This document shows positions 16,937 through 25,698 of a stretch of DNA of 64,000 nt, piece by piece. Position numbers and translations under genes: made by a program. Origin of the DNA: Ralstonia thomasii (GTDB lineage: Bacteria > Pseudomonadota > Gammaproteobacteria > Burkholderiales > Burkholderiaceae). Under the pieces are notes generated by a model. The model was not told the origin of the DNA. It worked only from the letters and a program-made list of their open reading frames with translations, and ran no database searches. The stretch lies in NCBI RefSeq assembly GCF_958405895.1, contig NZ_CATZAR010000018.1; one strand, written 5' to 3'. Each line of letters starts with the position of its first letter. Within the stretch, counting starts at the first letter, position 1.

Positions 16937-19497
16937 ACGTGACGACAGCCCAGACTGGCGGTGCTCCCGGCGCCGCCCCCTCCACCAGCCCTGCCACAGC
17001 GCAGTCTGTGGCAGACCATTACCTTGAAGCGCTGCCGCTGGCGGCCGATGCGCGTGCTGCGCTGCTGCACGACGCGGGCATCACCGCTGGCGACGACGAT
17101 GCAGCGGCGCTTGCCAAGCTGCATCGCGCACTGGCCAGGCTCGACCCGGCGCAGACAACCTCGCTTGACGCCGACGCGCCGGCCTACGCCTCCGTAGGCT
17201 CGCGCCTGGATGCCGCCTATGGCGCCACGCGCGCCAATGCCGCATCGACGGAGCCCACTGCTGAACCGGTACCGCCGCTTGAGCACGATAGCCAGGGCCG
17301 CATCCATCTGGATACGGGCCCCGCACCCGCGCGCCGGTCGATGGTGCCGTGGCCGTGGGTGCTCGGGCCCATCTGGCGCGCGCGCAAGGCCATCGACCGC
17401 TGGATGCACGGCGGCCAGAAGCCGGTGCCGTATGAAGCGCCCGACTCGCCCGACCCGAAAGGCATCTGGCGCTTCGTCGGGGCGCGCCGGCGCCTGACGC
17501 TTCTCGCGCTGATGATCGCGCAGACCATCGCTGCCACCTGGGCGATGAGCACAGTGCTGCCATACCACGGCGCAGATTGGCTCGAAGCCATCATCATCGT
17601 GCTGTTTGCGGTGCTGTTCTGCTGGGTGTCAGCTGGCTTCTGGACGGCCATCACCGGCTTCCTGCTGCTGGCCTTCCACGGCGACCGCTTCGTCATCTCG
17701 CGCCGCGCCACGCCCGACGCCACGATTCCGGACGATGCGCGCACGGCCATCGTCATGCCGATCTGCAATGAAGATGTGCAGCGCGTGTTCGCGGGGCTGC
17801 GCGCGACGTACGAGTCGTTGCAGCGCACGGGACACCTGGAGCACTTCGACTTCTTCGTGCTGTCGGACTCCGGCGACCCGGACATCCGCACGGCAGAAGC
17901 CGACGCATGGCTGCACATCTGCCGCGCGCTCGATGGTTTCGGCCGCATCTTCTACCGCTGGCGCCGCCACCGCGTGAAGCGCAAGAGCGGCAACATCGAC
18001 GATTTCTGCCGGCGCTGGGGCGGCAAATACCGCTACATGATCGTGCTCGACGCCGACAGCGTGATGAGCGGCGATTGCCTGACGCGCCTCGTGCAGTTGA
18101 TGGAAGGCGCGCCAAGCGCGGGCATCATCCAGACCGCGCCGCGCGCCGCCGGCCGCGACACGCTGTATGCGCGTATCCAGCAATTCGCCACGCGCGTGTA
18201 CGGGCCGCTGTTCACCGCTGGCCTGCACTACTGGCAACTCGGCGAGTCGCACTACTGGGGCCACAACGCCATCATCCGGCTAGACCCGTTCATCAAGCAC
18301 TGCGCGCTGGCGCCGATTCCGGGCAAGGGCTCGCTTTCCGGCGAGATCATGTCGCACGACTTTGTCGAAGCCGCGCTGATGCGGCGCGCCGGCTGGGCCG
18401 TGTGGATCGCCTACGACCTCGACGGCAGCTACGAAGAAATGCCGCCCAACCTGCTCGACGAGCTGGGCCGCGACCGCCGCTGGTGCCACGGCAACCTCAT
18501 GAACTTCCGCCTGTTCGGCGCGCCGGGCTTTCACCGTGTGCACCGCGCGGTGTTCATCACCGGCGTGATGGCGTATCTGTCGGCGCCGCTGTGGTTCCTG
18601 TTTCTGATCCTGTCGACGGCCCTGCTGGCCAAGCACACGCTGATCGCGCCGGAATACTTCACGCAGCCCCGCCAGCTCTTCCCGATCTGGCCGGAGTGGC
18701 ATCCGGAAAAAGCCGCCGCGCTGTTTTCCGCCACCGCCACCGTGCTGTTCCTGCCGAAGATCCTGAGCGTGCTCGTCCTGTGGGCGCAGGGGCCGAAACG
18801 CTTTGGCGGGGCGATCCACCTGGCGTTGTCGATGGCAATCGAGGCGGTGTTCTCGGTGCTGGCCGCGCCGGTGCGCATGCTGTTCCACACGCGCTTTGTG
18901 ACGGCCGCGTTCCTCGGCTGGAAGGTGCACTGGAAGTCGCCGCCGCGCGAAGATGCACAGACGCATTGGAGCGACGCCGTACGCCGCCACGGCCTGCACA
19001 CCGTCATCGGCATCGTTTGGGCCGCCATCGTGTATTGGCTGAACCCGAGCTTCCTTTGGTGGCTGTCGCCCGTGGTCGGCGCGCTGATCGTGTCGATTCC
19101 GCTGTCCGTGTTCTCCAGCCGCGTGAGCCTGGGCCGCCGCATGCGGCGCCTGCGCCTGTTCATGATTCCCGAGGAAGTGCGCCCGCCGCGTGAGTTGCGC
19201 GCCACGCGCAAGCACCTGCGCAATGCGCCGCCGATGCCGGATTTCCGCCAAGCCGTGGTCGACCCCGTCACCAACGCGCTGATGTGCGCGATCGGCACGG
19301 CGCGCTTTCCGCACGACCGGCGCTTGGTTGCCGTGCGTGAGGCGCATGTGCGCCATGCGTTGGAGGTTGGCCCGGACAAGCTCACGGGCAAGCAGAAGCT
19401 GGTGTTGCTGTCCGATCCATTCTCCTTGTCGGCACTGCACCTGGCGGTGTGGTCGTCACCTGCACAGCGTGCGGCCTGGGAAGCTGCACAGGGCTGA
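16909..19497 (+). CDS. opgH: glucans biosynthesis glucosyltransferase H
   Basis: An 862-residue inner-membrane glycosyltransferase that polymerises the beta-1,2 glucan backbone from UDP-glucose. Membrane helices occur near 205-260 and from about 545 onward. The cytoplasmic GT2 domain between them has IVMPICNEDV, the metal-binding DADS in VLDADSVMSGD, the catalytic SHDFVEAALMRR, and DRRWCHGN in place of QxxRW. The GTG at 16909 overlaps opgG by 28 bp; GTG 16939, right after the opgG stop, is an alternative start. A strong terminator follows. Confidence 0.95.
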   Translation: MELPVTAGLNVTTAQTGGAPGAAPSTSPATAQSVADHYLEALPLAADARAALLHDAGITAGDDDAAALAKLHRALARLDPAQTTSLDADAPAYASVGSRLDAAYGATRANAASTEPTAEPVPPLEHDSQGRIHLDTGPAPARRSMVPWPWVLGPIWRARKAIDRWMHGGQKPVPYEAPDSPDPKGIWRFVGARRRLTLLALMIAQTIAATWAMSTVLPYHGADWLEAIIIVLFAVLFCWVSAGFWTAITGFLLLAFHGDRFVISRRATPDATIPDDARTAIVMPICNEDVQRVFAGLRATYESLQRTGHLEHFDFFVLSDSGDPDIRTAEADAWLHICRALDGFGRIFYRWRRHRVKRKSGNIDDFCRRWGGKYRYMIVLDADSVMSGDCLTRLVQLMEGAPSAGIIQTAPRAAGRDTLYARIQQFATRVYGPLFTAGLHYWQLGESHYWGHNAIIRLDPFIKHCALAPIPGKGSLSGEIMSHDFVEAALMRRAGWAVWIAYDLDGSYEEMPPNLLDELGRDRRWCHGNLMNFRLFGAPGFHRVHRAVFITGVMAYLSAPLWFLFLILSTALLAKHTLIAPEYFTQPRQLFPIWPEWHPEKAAALFSATATVLFLPKILSVLVLWAQGPKRFGGAIHLALSMAIEAVFSVLAAPVRMLFHTRFVTAAFLGWKVHWKSPPREDAQTHWSDAVRRHGLHTVIGIVWAAIVYWLNPSFLWWLSPVVGALIVSIPLSVFSSRVSLGRRMRRLRLFMIPEEVRPPRELRATRKHLRNAPPMPDFRQAVVDPVTNALMCAIGTARFPHDRRLVAVREAHVRHALEVGPDKLTGKQKLVLLSDPFSLSALHLAVWSSPAQRAAWEAAQG

Positions 19498-19522
19498 ACG
19501 CGCCACCCCACTTGAAGTGCCG

Positions 19523-19555
19523 CGCCCCACCAGCGTCTTGCCGGTGGGGCGTTTT
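19523..19555 (+). terminator. rho-independent terminator of opgGH
   Basis: Perfect 9-bp arms CGCCCCACC and GGTGGGGCG are followed by TTTT, 26 bp after the opgH stop. Confidence 0.93.
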
Positions 19556-19687
19556 ACTTCCCGTTACATCCGTAGGATTTGCGTATCACCTGAAGCGCCC
19601 AACGGTTCATAGAATGGCATCACGAACTTGATACACGAAGTCGACGGCACAGTAGCCCCCGGCCTCGCAACCGTAAGGAGAAGCATC

Positions 19688-20011
19688 ATGAAACGCACAC
19701 TGCTCGCATTCGTTCTGGGTGGCGCCGCGCTGTGCGCCTCGACGGCGGCGCTGGCGCATGTGGATGTCGGCGTGGCGATCGGCGTGCCTGCGCCGGTGTA
19801 TGTGGCCCCGGCACCTGTCTATGCACCCCCGCCCGTGGTATATCGCCCTGCCCCGGTCTATGCCCCGGCCCCGGTGATCTATGGCGGCTACTATCGTGAC
19901 CGCGACGACTGGCGTGAGCGCGAATGGCGCCGCCACGAGTGGCGCGAACGCGAATGGCACGAACACGAAGGGCACCACGATCACGGCTGGCACCGCGGCT
20001 GGGACCGCTAA
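19688..20011 (+). CDS. exported PXPV-repeat protein
   Basis: A 107-residue protein starting at ATG 19688 behind AAGGAG. A signal peptide ends near TAALAHV. The middle holds repeated PAPVY/PPPVVY units, and the C-terminus is a highly charged, His/Arg/Glu-rich tail with alternating WRERE and HEH motifs. The tail could bind metal ions, but that is only a composition argument. It belongs to a loosely defined group of small secreted Burkholderiales proteins of unknown function. It has its own terminator. Confidence 0.7.
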   Translation: MKRTLLAFVLGGAALCASTAALAHVDVGVAIGVPAPVYVAPAPVYAPPPVVYRPAPVYAPAPVIYGGYYRDRDDWREREWRRHEWREREWHEHEGHHDHGWHRGWDR

Positions 20012-20040
20012 CGCCTAGCGGCAACAGGCAGCTACATCGG

Positions 20041-20075
20041 CAACGGGCCGCTCACACGAGCGGCCCGTTGCTTTT
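20041..20075 (+). terminator. rho-independent terminator
   Basis: Perfect 13-bp arms (CAACGGGCCGCTC and its complement) with an ACAC loop, followed by CTTTT. It ends the PXPV-repeat gene. Confidence 0.95.
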
Positions 20076-20173
20076 GTACGCTCGAATGCCCGCGCAATCT
20101 GCAAACCGACCTATGCTGACGTAGTGGCCCCCTGCAATCCCGCCGCCGGCCGCACAGCACACGGGAGGACGCC

Positions 20174-20662
20174 ATGTCGATCTCCAGCACCCTCGACGGC
20201 TGCCTGCGCAGCAAGGGCTGCCTGTACGAGGTGATTCGCCATCCGCATACCCATACCAGCACGGAGACCGCGCAGTCTGCACATGTCCCGGGCGACCGTC
20301 TGGCCAAGACGCTGCTGCTCGAAGACAAGCTCGGCTATGTCGCGGCCGTGTTGCCATCGACGTATCACCTGCATCTGTCGGAATTGCAAAAGGAAACTGG
20401 CCGCCTGGACCTGACACTGGCCGATGAATCCGAGTTGCGCGAAGTCTTTCGGGACTGCGATGCTGGCGCCGTACCACCCGTTGGCATGGCTTACGGCATG
20501 CCCACCTACATCGACAGCAGTCTGATGGCCCACGGCGACGTCTACTTCGAAGCCGGCGACCACGAAAATGTCGTGCATATGGACATGGATCAGTTCATGG
20601 CTTTAATGCGCGACGCCAAGCCCGGACACTTCGCGTATCGCATGCAGGGCATGCTCTTCTGA
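20174..20662 (+). CDS. YbaK/ProX-type aminoacyl-tRNA deacylase domain protein
   Basis: A 162-residue single-domain protein of the YbaK/EbsC family, whose members hydrolyse mischarged aminoacyl-tRNAs in trans. The conserved Lys region reads RLAKTLLLEDKLGYVAAVLPS near residues 42-62, and the second half contains GAVPPVGMAYGMPTYID, the usual GSVSPFG-like substrate loop. The gene is 9 bp upstream of the CDGSH gene and probably co-transcribed. The exact tRNA substrate cannot be inferred. Confidence 0.85.
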   Translation: MSISSTLDGCLRSKGCLYEVIRHPHTHTSTETAQSAHVPGDRLAKTLLLEDKLGYVAAVLPSTYHLHLSELQKETGRLDLTLADESELREVFRDCDAGAVPPVGMAYGMPTYIDSSLMAHGDVYFEAGDHENVVHMDMDQFMALMRDAKPGHFAYRMQGMLF

Positions 20663-20671
20663 GGACCCGCC

Positions 20672-20896
20672 ATGGCAGACGACGTTGTCATCACGGTCCG
20701 CAACAACGGGCCGTACCATATCAAGGGAACCTTCCGGGTCGCCACCCAGGGCGGGCGCGAGTTGGCCGTAGAAGAAGGCCAGGCATGGCTGTGCCGCTGC
20801 GGGCACTCCTTGAACAAGCCGTTCTGTGACGGGTCGCACAAGCGCGTCGAGTTTGACAGCAACCTCGACGCGCCTGTGCCCGATGCGCCTGCTTAA
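20672..20896 (+). CDS. CDGSH-type [2Fe-2S] protein
   Basis: A 74-residue protein with one iron-sulfur motif CRCGHSLNKPFCDGSH, giving the 3Cys-1His ligand set of the CDGSH family (mitoNEET/Miner-like). The N-terminal half carries the NGPYHIKGTF beta strand typical of bacterial small CDGSH proteins. These are thought to transfer electrons or clusters; the partner is unknown. Its stop codon overlaps that of convergent ettA by 4 bp. Confidence 0.9.
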   Translation: MADDVVITVRNNGPYHIKGTFRVATQGGRELAVEEGQAWLCRCGHSLNKPFCDGSHKRVEFDSNLDAPVPDAPA

Positions 20897-22560
20897 CGCG
20901 TAACGGGCTTGTAGCGGATACGCTTGGGCTTCGCGCCTTCTTCGCCCAGACGCTTCTTCTTGTCGGCTTCGTATTCCTGATAGTTGCCCGGGAAGAACTC
21001 GACGTGCGAATCGCCTTCGAACGCGATGATGTGCGTGGCGATGCGATCGAGGAACCAGCGATCGTGCGAAATCACCATCACGCAGCCCGCGAACTCGAGC
21101 AGCGCGTCTTCCAGCGCACGCAGCGTTTCCACGTCCAGGTCGTTTGACGGCTCATCGAGCAGCAGCACATTGCCGCCCGAGATGAGCGTCTTGGCCAAGT
21201 GCAGGCGCCCGCGCTCGCCGCCAGACAACGTGCCGACGTGCTTTTGCTGATCGCCACCCTTGAAGTTGAAGCGGCCGATGTAGGCACGCGATGGCGTCTC
21301 ATACCGGCCAACCGTGAGGATGTCGGAACCGTTCGAAATCTCTTCGAAGACAGTCTTGTCTGCGGAAAGCGCATCGCGGCTCTGGTCAACGTAAGCCAGC
21401 TTGACCGTCGGGCCGATCTTGATGGTGCCCGAATCCGGCTGCTCCTTGCCCGTGATCATGCGGAAGAGCGTCGACTTACCGGCGCCGTTCGGGCCAATGA
21501 TGCCGACGATGGCGCCCGGCGGAATCGTAAAGCTGAGGTTGTCGATCAGCAGGCGATCGCCATAGCTCTTGCTGACGTTCTGGAACTCGATGACTTCATT
21601 GCCTAGACGCTCGCCGGCCGGGATGAAGATTTCCTGCGTCTCGTTGCGCTTCTGGTATTCCTGGCTGTTCAACTCGTCAAAGCGGGCCAGACGCGCCTTC
21701 GACTTGGCCTGACGGCCCTTCGGATTCTGGCGCACCCATTCGAGCTCTTTCTTTAGCGCTTTCTGGCGCGCCGATTCGCTCGACTCTTCCTGCTTCAGGC
21801 GCGTCTCTTTCTGATCGAGCCAGGAGCTGTAATTGCCCTTCCAGGGGATGCCGTGGCCGCGGTCGAGTTCGAGAATCCACTCGGCGGCGTTGTCGAGGAA
21901 GTAGCGGTCGTGGGTCACAGCCACAACGGTGCCGGGGAAGCGCGTGAGGAACTGCTCGAGCCAGTCCACGGATTCCGCATCCAGATGGTTGGTCGGCTCG
22001 TCGAGCAGCAGCATGTCGGGGCGCGACAGCAGCAGCTTGCACAGCGCGACACGACGCTTTTCACCGCCCGAGAGATGCTCGATCTTCGCGTCCCACGGCG
22101 GCAAGCGCAGTGCGTCGGCGGCAATTTCGAGCTGCAGTTCCACGTTGTCACCGGCACCGGCGGCAATGATGGCTTCCAGGCGCGCCTGTTCTTCGGCGAG
22201 CTTGTCGAAGTCGGCACCTTCCTCGGCGTATGCCGCGTAGATGGCTTCGAGCTGCTTTTGCGCATCCATCACTTCGCCCAGGCCGCTCTCGACTTCTTCG
22301 CGCACCGTCTTGGCGGGATCGAGCTGCGGCTCCTGCGGTAAGTAGCCGATGTTGAGGTTGGGCATCGGCGTGGCTTCGCCTTCGATGTCCTTGTCGAGGC
22401 CGGCCATGATCTTGAGCACGGTCGACTTGCCGGAGCCGTTCAAGCCCAGCACCCCGATCTTGGCGCCGGGGAAGAACGACAGCGAGATGTCCTTGAGAAT
22501 CTGGCGCTTGGGCGGAACGATCTTGCCCACGCGGTTCATGGTGAAAACGTACTGTGACAT
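20893..22560 (-). CDS. ettA: energy-dependent translational throttle protein EttA (ABC-F ATPase)
   Basis: A 555-residue soluble ABC-F protein with two ATPase domains and no membrane segment. Walker A motifs GLNGSGKST and GPNGAGKST, signatures LSGGEKRRVAL and LSGGERGRLHL, and the P-site tRNA interaction linker between the domains are all present. EttA binds the ribosomal E site and gates the first elongation steps according to energy state. The start MSQYVFTMNRVGKIVPPKRQ is the family's own. Confidence 0.97.
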   Translation of the reverse strand: MSQYVFTMNRVGKIVPPKRQILKDISLSFFPGAKIGVLGLNGSGKSTVLKIMAGLDKDIEGEATPMPNLNIGYLPQEPQLDPAKTVREEVESGLGEVMDAQKQLEAIYAAYAEEGADFDKLAEEQARLEAIIAAGAGDNVELQLEIAADALRLPPWDAKIEHLSGGEKRRVALCKLLLSRPDMLLLDEPTNHLDAESVDWLEQFLTRFPGTVVAVTHDRYFLDNAAEWILELDRGHGIPWKGNYSSWLDQKETRLKQEESSESARQKALKKELEWVRQNPKGRQAKSKARLARFDELNSQEYQKRNETQEIFIPAGERLGNEVIEFQNVSKSYGDRLLIDNLSFTIPPGAIVGIIGPNGAGKSTLFRMITGKEQPDSGTIKIGPTVKLAYVDQSRDALSADKTVFEEISNGSDILTVGRYETPSRAYIGRFNFKGGDQQKHVGTLSGGERGRLHLAKTLISGGNVLLLDEPSNDLDVETLRALEDALLEFAGCVMVISHDRWFLDRIATHIIAFEGDSHVEFFPGNYQEYEADKKKRLGEEGAKPKRIRYKPVTR

Positions 22561-22650
22561 GGCGGAATTGCGGGGGGAAACGCAGAAATGGGGAATCCGG
22601 CGAGTTTAACAAAGCCGGGGCACGGCAAGCCCAGGGCTCAAGGCCGCTCG

Positions 22651-22684
22651 AGCAAAAGAAAAGGCGCCCACCAGGGGCGCCCTT
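22651..22684 (-). terminator. rho-independent terminator of the cyo operon
   Basis: On the minus strand, GGGCGCC and GGCGCCC arms are followed by TTTTCTTTT, 25 bp after the cyoD stop codon. Confidence 0.9.
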
Positions 22685-22708
22685 CCGATGCAGCAGCAGG
22701 CTGGCTCG

Positions 22709-23077
22709 TTACATCGTCATCATGTTGGCGTTCATGTTATGCATGACCCACAGCGAGCCGACAACGACGATCGCCAGGATCAGCAGCGTGAACAGGAAAG
22801 CCATCACGTTCCAGCGCTGGGCGGACGAGCCGTCCAAGTGCAGGAAATAGATCAGGTGCACGACGATCTGCACGACCGCCAGGGCCATCACCGTCACCAG
22901 CACCGTCTGGTGCGAGTACCCGCCGTCCATCACCATCTTGAACGGGATGGCCGTCAGGATCACCGCCAGCACGAAGCCGATCAGGTAGCCCTTGACGGTG
23001 GCATGGCCGGCGCCGCCGGCTGCATGACCGTGATCCTCGCCGTGGGCGATGGCGGATGTTGCGTTGGTCTGTTCCAT
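22709..23077 (-). CDS. cyoD: cytochrome bo3 quinol oxidase subunit IV
   Basis: A 122-residue inner-membrane subunit with three hydrophobic segments after a His/Gly-rich N-terminus. The motif SHQTVLVTVMALAVVQIVVH and the FLHLDGSS loop are typical of CyoD, which helps assemble the copper site. ATG 23077 overlaps the cyoC stop as TAATG, so translation is coupled. No cyoE haem O synthase follows; the next feature is a terminator. Confidence 0.95.
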   Translation of the reverse strand: MEQTNATSAIAHGEDHGHAAGGAGHATVKGYLIGFVLAVILTAIPFKMVMDGGYSHQTVLVTVMALAVVQIVVHLIYFLHLDGSSAQRWNVMAFLFTLLILAIVVVGSLWVMHNMNANMMTM

Positions 23078-23706
23078 TACATCGCTCCCAGCAGATAGAC
23101 GACGGTAAACACACCGATCCACACCACGTCCAAGAAGTGCCAGAACAGGCTCAGGCACGACAGTCGAGTCGATTGGGTCGGAGTCAGGCCTTTGGCACCG
23201 ATCTGCCACATCAGGACGATGATCCACAGCATGCCGCTCGCCACGTGCAGGCCGTGCGTGCCGACCAGCAGGAAGAACGACGACAGGAATGCGCTGCGGC
23301 TCGGGCCGGCGCCTTCTGCGATCAGGTGGTGGAACTCGTTGATTTCCATGCCGACGAACGCGGCGCCCAGCAGCAGCGTGATGCCCAGCCACAGCATCAC
23401 TTGATCCTTGCGGCCGTTCTGCAGGCTGATCATCACCATGCCGTAGGTGATGGACGACACCAGCAGGATGCCGGTTTCGATCGCCACGTACGACAGATCG
23501 AAGAGTTCCTTGCCAGTCGGGCCGCCGGCCGTTGCACCGCGCAGGACGCAGAACGTGGCAAACAGCGACGCGAAGATGATCAAGTCGCTCATCAGGTACA
23601 CCCAGAAGCCGAAGACCTTGGTGTCTGCAGCATCGTGGTGGTGCGCATGGTCATGCGCGTGGTCGTGGCCGTGCGCGGCGTGACCGTCTAGAACATTGGA
23701 AGCCAT
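23077..23706 (-). CDS. cyoC: cytochrome bo3 quinol oxidase subunit III
   Basis: A 209-residue inner-membrane protein with five hydrophobic segments. The N-terminus is His-rich (HAAHGHDHAHDHAHHH), then FGFWVYLMSDLIIFASLFATF, as in CyoC. The subunit stabilises the catalytic subunit of the proton-pumping ubiquinol oxidase. It starts 3 bp after the cyoB stop and overlaps cyoD by one base. Confidence 0.96.
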   Translation of the reverse strand: MASNVLDGHAAHGHDHAHDHAHHHDAADTKVFGFWVYLMSDLIIFASLFATFCVLRGATAGGPTGKELFDLSYVAIETGILLVSSITYGMVMISLQNGRKDQVMLWLGITLLLGAAFVGMEINEFHHLIAEGAGPSRSAFLSSFFLLVGTHGLHVASGMLWIIVLMWQIGAKGLTPTQSTRLSCLSLFWHFLDVVWIGVFTVVYLLGAM

Positions 23707-23709
23707 GGT

Positions 23710-25689
23710 TTAAGCCTGCGAACCGATACGTTGGAAGTAGGCCGACTCGGTCTCGTGAACCTCGTGAGCGGGCACGTAGTAATCGATGTCGTCGTTGTTG
23801 CTGCGGAGGATGAAGCTGCCGATCATGCCGACCAGACCCAGCACGGCCATCCACCAGATGTGCCAGATCAGCGCGAAGCCCATCACGATCGAGAACATGC
23901 CGATGAAGAAGCCGGCGCCGGTGTTCTTCGGCATGTGGATCTTTTCGTAGCTCGGTGCGACCTGCGTCAGCACCTCGCCGCGCGCCTTCATGTCGGCAAA
24001 GGCGTCGATGTCACGGATGACCGGCACGCGGGCGAAGTTGTAGTGCGCCGGCGGCGACGACGTCGCCCACTCCAGCGTGCGACCGCCCCACGGATCGCCC
24101 GTCAGGTCGGCCAGCGCATGACGGTTGCGGACGCTCACGAAGATCTGGATGAGCTGCGAAGCGATGCCGCAGGCGATGATCGCGGCGCCGATCACGGCAA
24201 CGATCAGCCACGGCTGCCATGCCGGGTTGTCGGTATGGTTCAGACGACGCGTCATGCCCATGAAGCCGAGCACGTACAGCGGCATGAAGGCGGTGTAGAA
24301 GCCCACGAACCAGCACCAGAAGGCGCGCTTGCCCCACTTCTCGTCCAGCTTGAAGCCGAAGGCCTTCGGGAACCAGTACGTGATACCAGCCAGGTAACCG
24401 AACACCACGCCGCCGATGATGGTGTTGTGGAAGTGAGCGATCAGGAACAGGCTGTTGTGCAGCAGGAAGTCGGCGCCCGGCACAGCCAGCAGCACGCCGG
24501 TCATCCCGCCGATCACGAAGGTGATCATGAAGCCGATCGTCCACAGCATCATTGAGTTCAGCTCGACGCGGCCGCGGTACATCGTGAACAGCCAGTTGAA
24601 GATCTTCACGCCCGTCGGGATCGAGATGATCATCGTCGCGATACCGAAAAACGCGTTGACGTTCGCACCCGAGCCCATGGTGAAGAAGTGGTGCAGCCAC
24701 ACCAGGAACGACAGCACGGTGATACCGGCGGTCGCCCACACCATCGACGTGTAGCCGAAGAGCTTCTTGCGCGAGAACGTCGAGACGATTTCCGAGAACA
24801 TGCCGAAGGCCGGCAGGATCAGGATGTACACCTCGGGGTGGCCCCAGATCCAGATCAGGTTCACGTACAGCATGGCGTTACCGCCGCCGCCGTTCGTGAA
24901 GAAGTGCATGTCCAGGTAGCGGTCGGCACCCAGCAGTGCCAGCGCCACGGTCAGCACCGGGAAGGCAGCCACGATCAGGATGTTGGCGCACAGGGCGGTC
25001 CAGGTGAAGATCGGCATGCGCATCAGCGTCATGCCCGGCGCGCGCATCTTGAAGATGGTCGCGACGAAGTTCACGCCGGTCAGCAATGTCCCGAGGCCCG
25101 ATATCTGCAAGGCCCAGATGTAGTAATCGACCCCCACGCCCGGGCTGTAGGCCAGCTCCGACAGCGGCGGGTACGCCAGCCAGCCGGTGCGAGCGAATTC
25201 GCCCACGCCCAGCGACACGTTGATCAGCACCACACCTGCAGCAGCCAGCCAGAACGACAGCGTGTTCAGGAACGGAAATGCCACGTCGCGCGCGCCGATC
25301 TGCAGCGGCACGATCAGGTTGATCAGGCCCGTCATGAGCGGCATGGCCATGAAGAAAATCATGATCACGCCGTGCGCGGTAAAGATCTGGTCGTAGTGCT
25401 CAGGCGGCAGATAGCCGGCACCGCCGCCCGAGGCAACCGCCAGTTGCGAGCGCATCATGATGGCGTCGGCAAAGCCGCGCAGCAGCATCACGATGGCCAG
25501 AATGCAGTACATCACGCCGATCTTCTTGTGGTCGACCGAGGTGATCCACTCATTCCAGAGATAGGTCCACTTCTTGAGATAGGTGATCAGGCCGAACAGG
25601 CCCGCGCCACCCAGCAGAATGGCCGACACCGTCACGACCACGATGGGCTCGTGCAGCGGAATGGCCTCCAGACTCAACTTGCCAAACAT
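23710..25689 (-). CDS. cyoB: cytochrome bo3 quinol oxidase subunit I
   Basis: A 659-residue catalytic subunit that reduces oxygen to water using ubiquinol and pumps protons. It has about 15 membrane segments. The haem-copper motifs are present: HGVIMIFFMAMP with the low-spin haem His, WGHPEVYILILP with the CuB His cross-linked to Tyr, and HHFFTMG. ATG 25689 with GGAG 7-8 bases upstream is preferred over TTG 25695. It lies within cyoABCD. Confidence 0.97.
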   Translation of the reverse strand: MFGKLSLEAIPLHEPIVVVTVSAILLGGAGLFGLITYLKKWTYLWNEWITSVDHKKIGVMYCILAIVMLLRGFADAIMMRSQLAVASGGGAGYLPPEHYDQIFTAHGVIMIFFMAMPLMTGLINLIVPLQIGARDVAFPFLNTLSFWLAAAGVVLINVSLGVGEFARTGWLAYPPLSELAYSPGVGVDYYIWALQISGLGTLLTGVNFVATIFKMRAPGMTLMRMPIFTWTALCANILIVAAFPVLTVALALLGADRYLDMHFFTNGGGGNAMLYVNLIWIWGHPEVYILILPAFGMFSEIVSTFSRKKLFGYTSMVWATAGITVLSFLVWLHHFFTMGSGANVNAFFGIATMIISIPTGVKIFNWLFTMYRGRVELNSMMLWTIGFMITFVIGGMTGVLLAVPGADFLLHNSLFLIAHFHNTIIGGVVFGYLAGITYWFPKAFGFKLDEKWGKRAFWCWFVGFYTAFMPLYVLGFMGMTRRLNHTDNPAWQPWLIVAVIGAAIIACGIASQLIQIFVSVRNRHALADLTGDPWGGRTLEWATSSPPAHYNFARVPVIRDIDAFADMKARGEVLTQVAPSYEKIHMPKNTGAGFFIGMFSIVMGFALIWHIWWMAVLGLVGMIGSFILRSNNDDIDYYVPAHEVHETESAYFQRIGSQA

Positions 25690-25698
25690 CGTCAACTC

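Noticed and set aside
17907..19193. 428-residue open frame on the plus strand in another frame
   Set aside because: It lies within opgH, which has complete glycosyltransferase motifs in its own frame.
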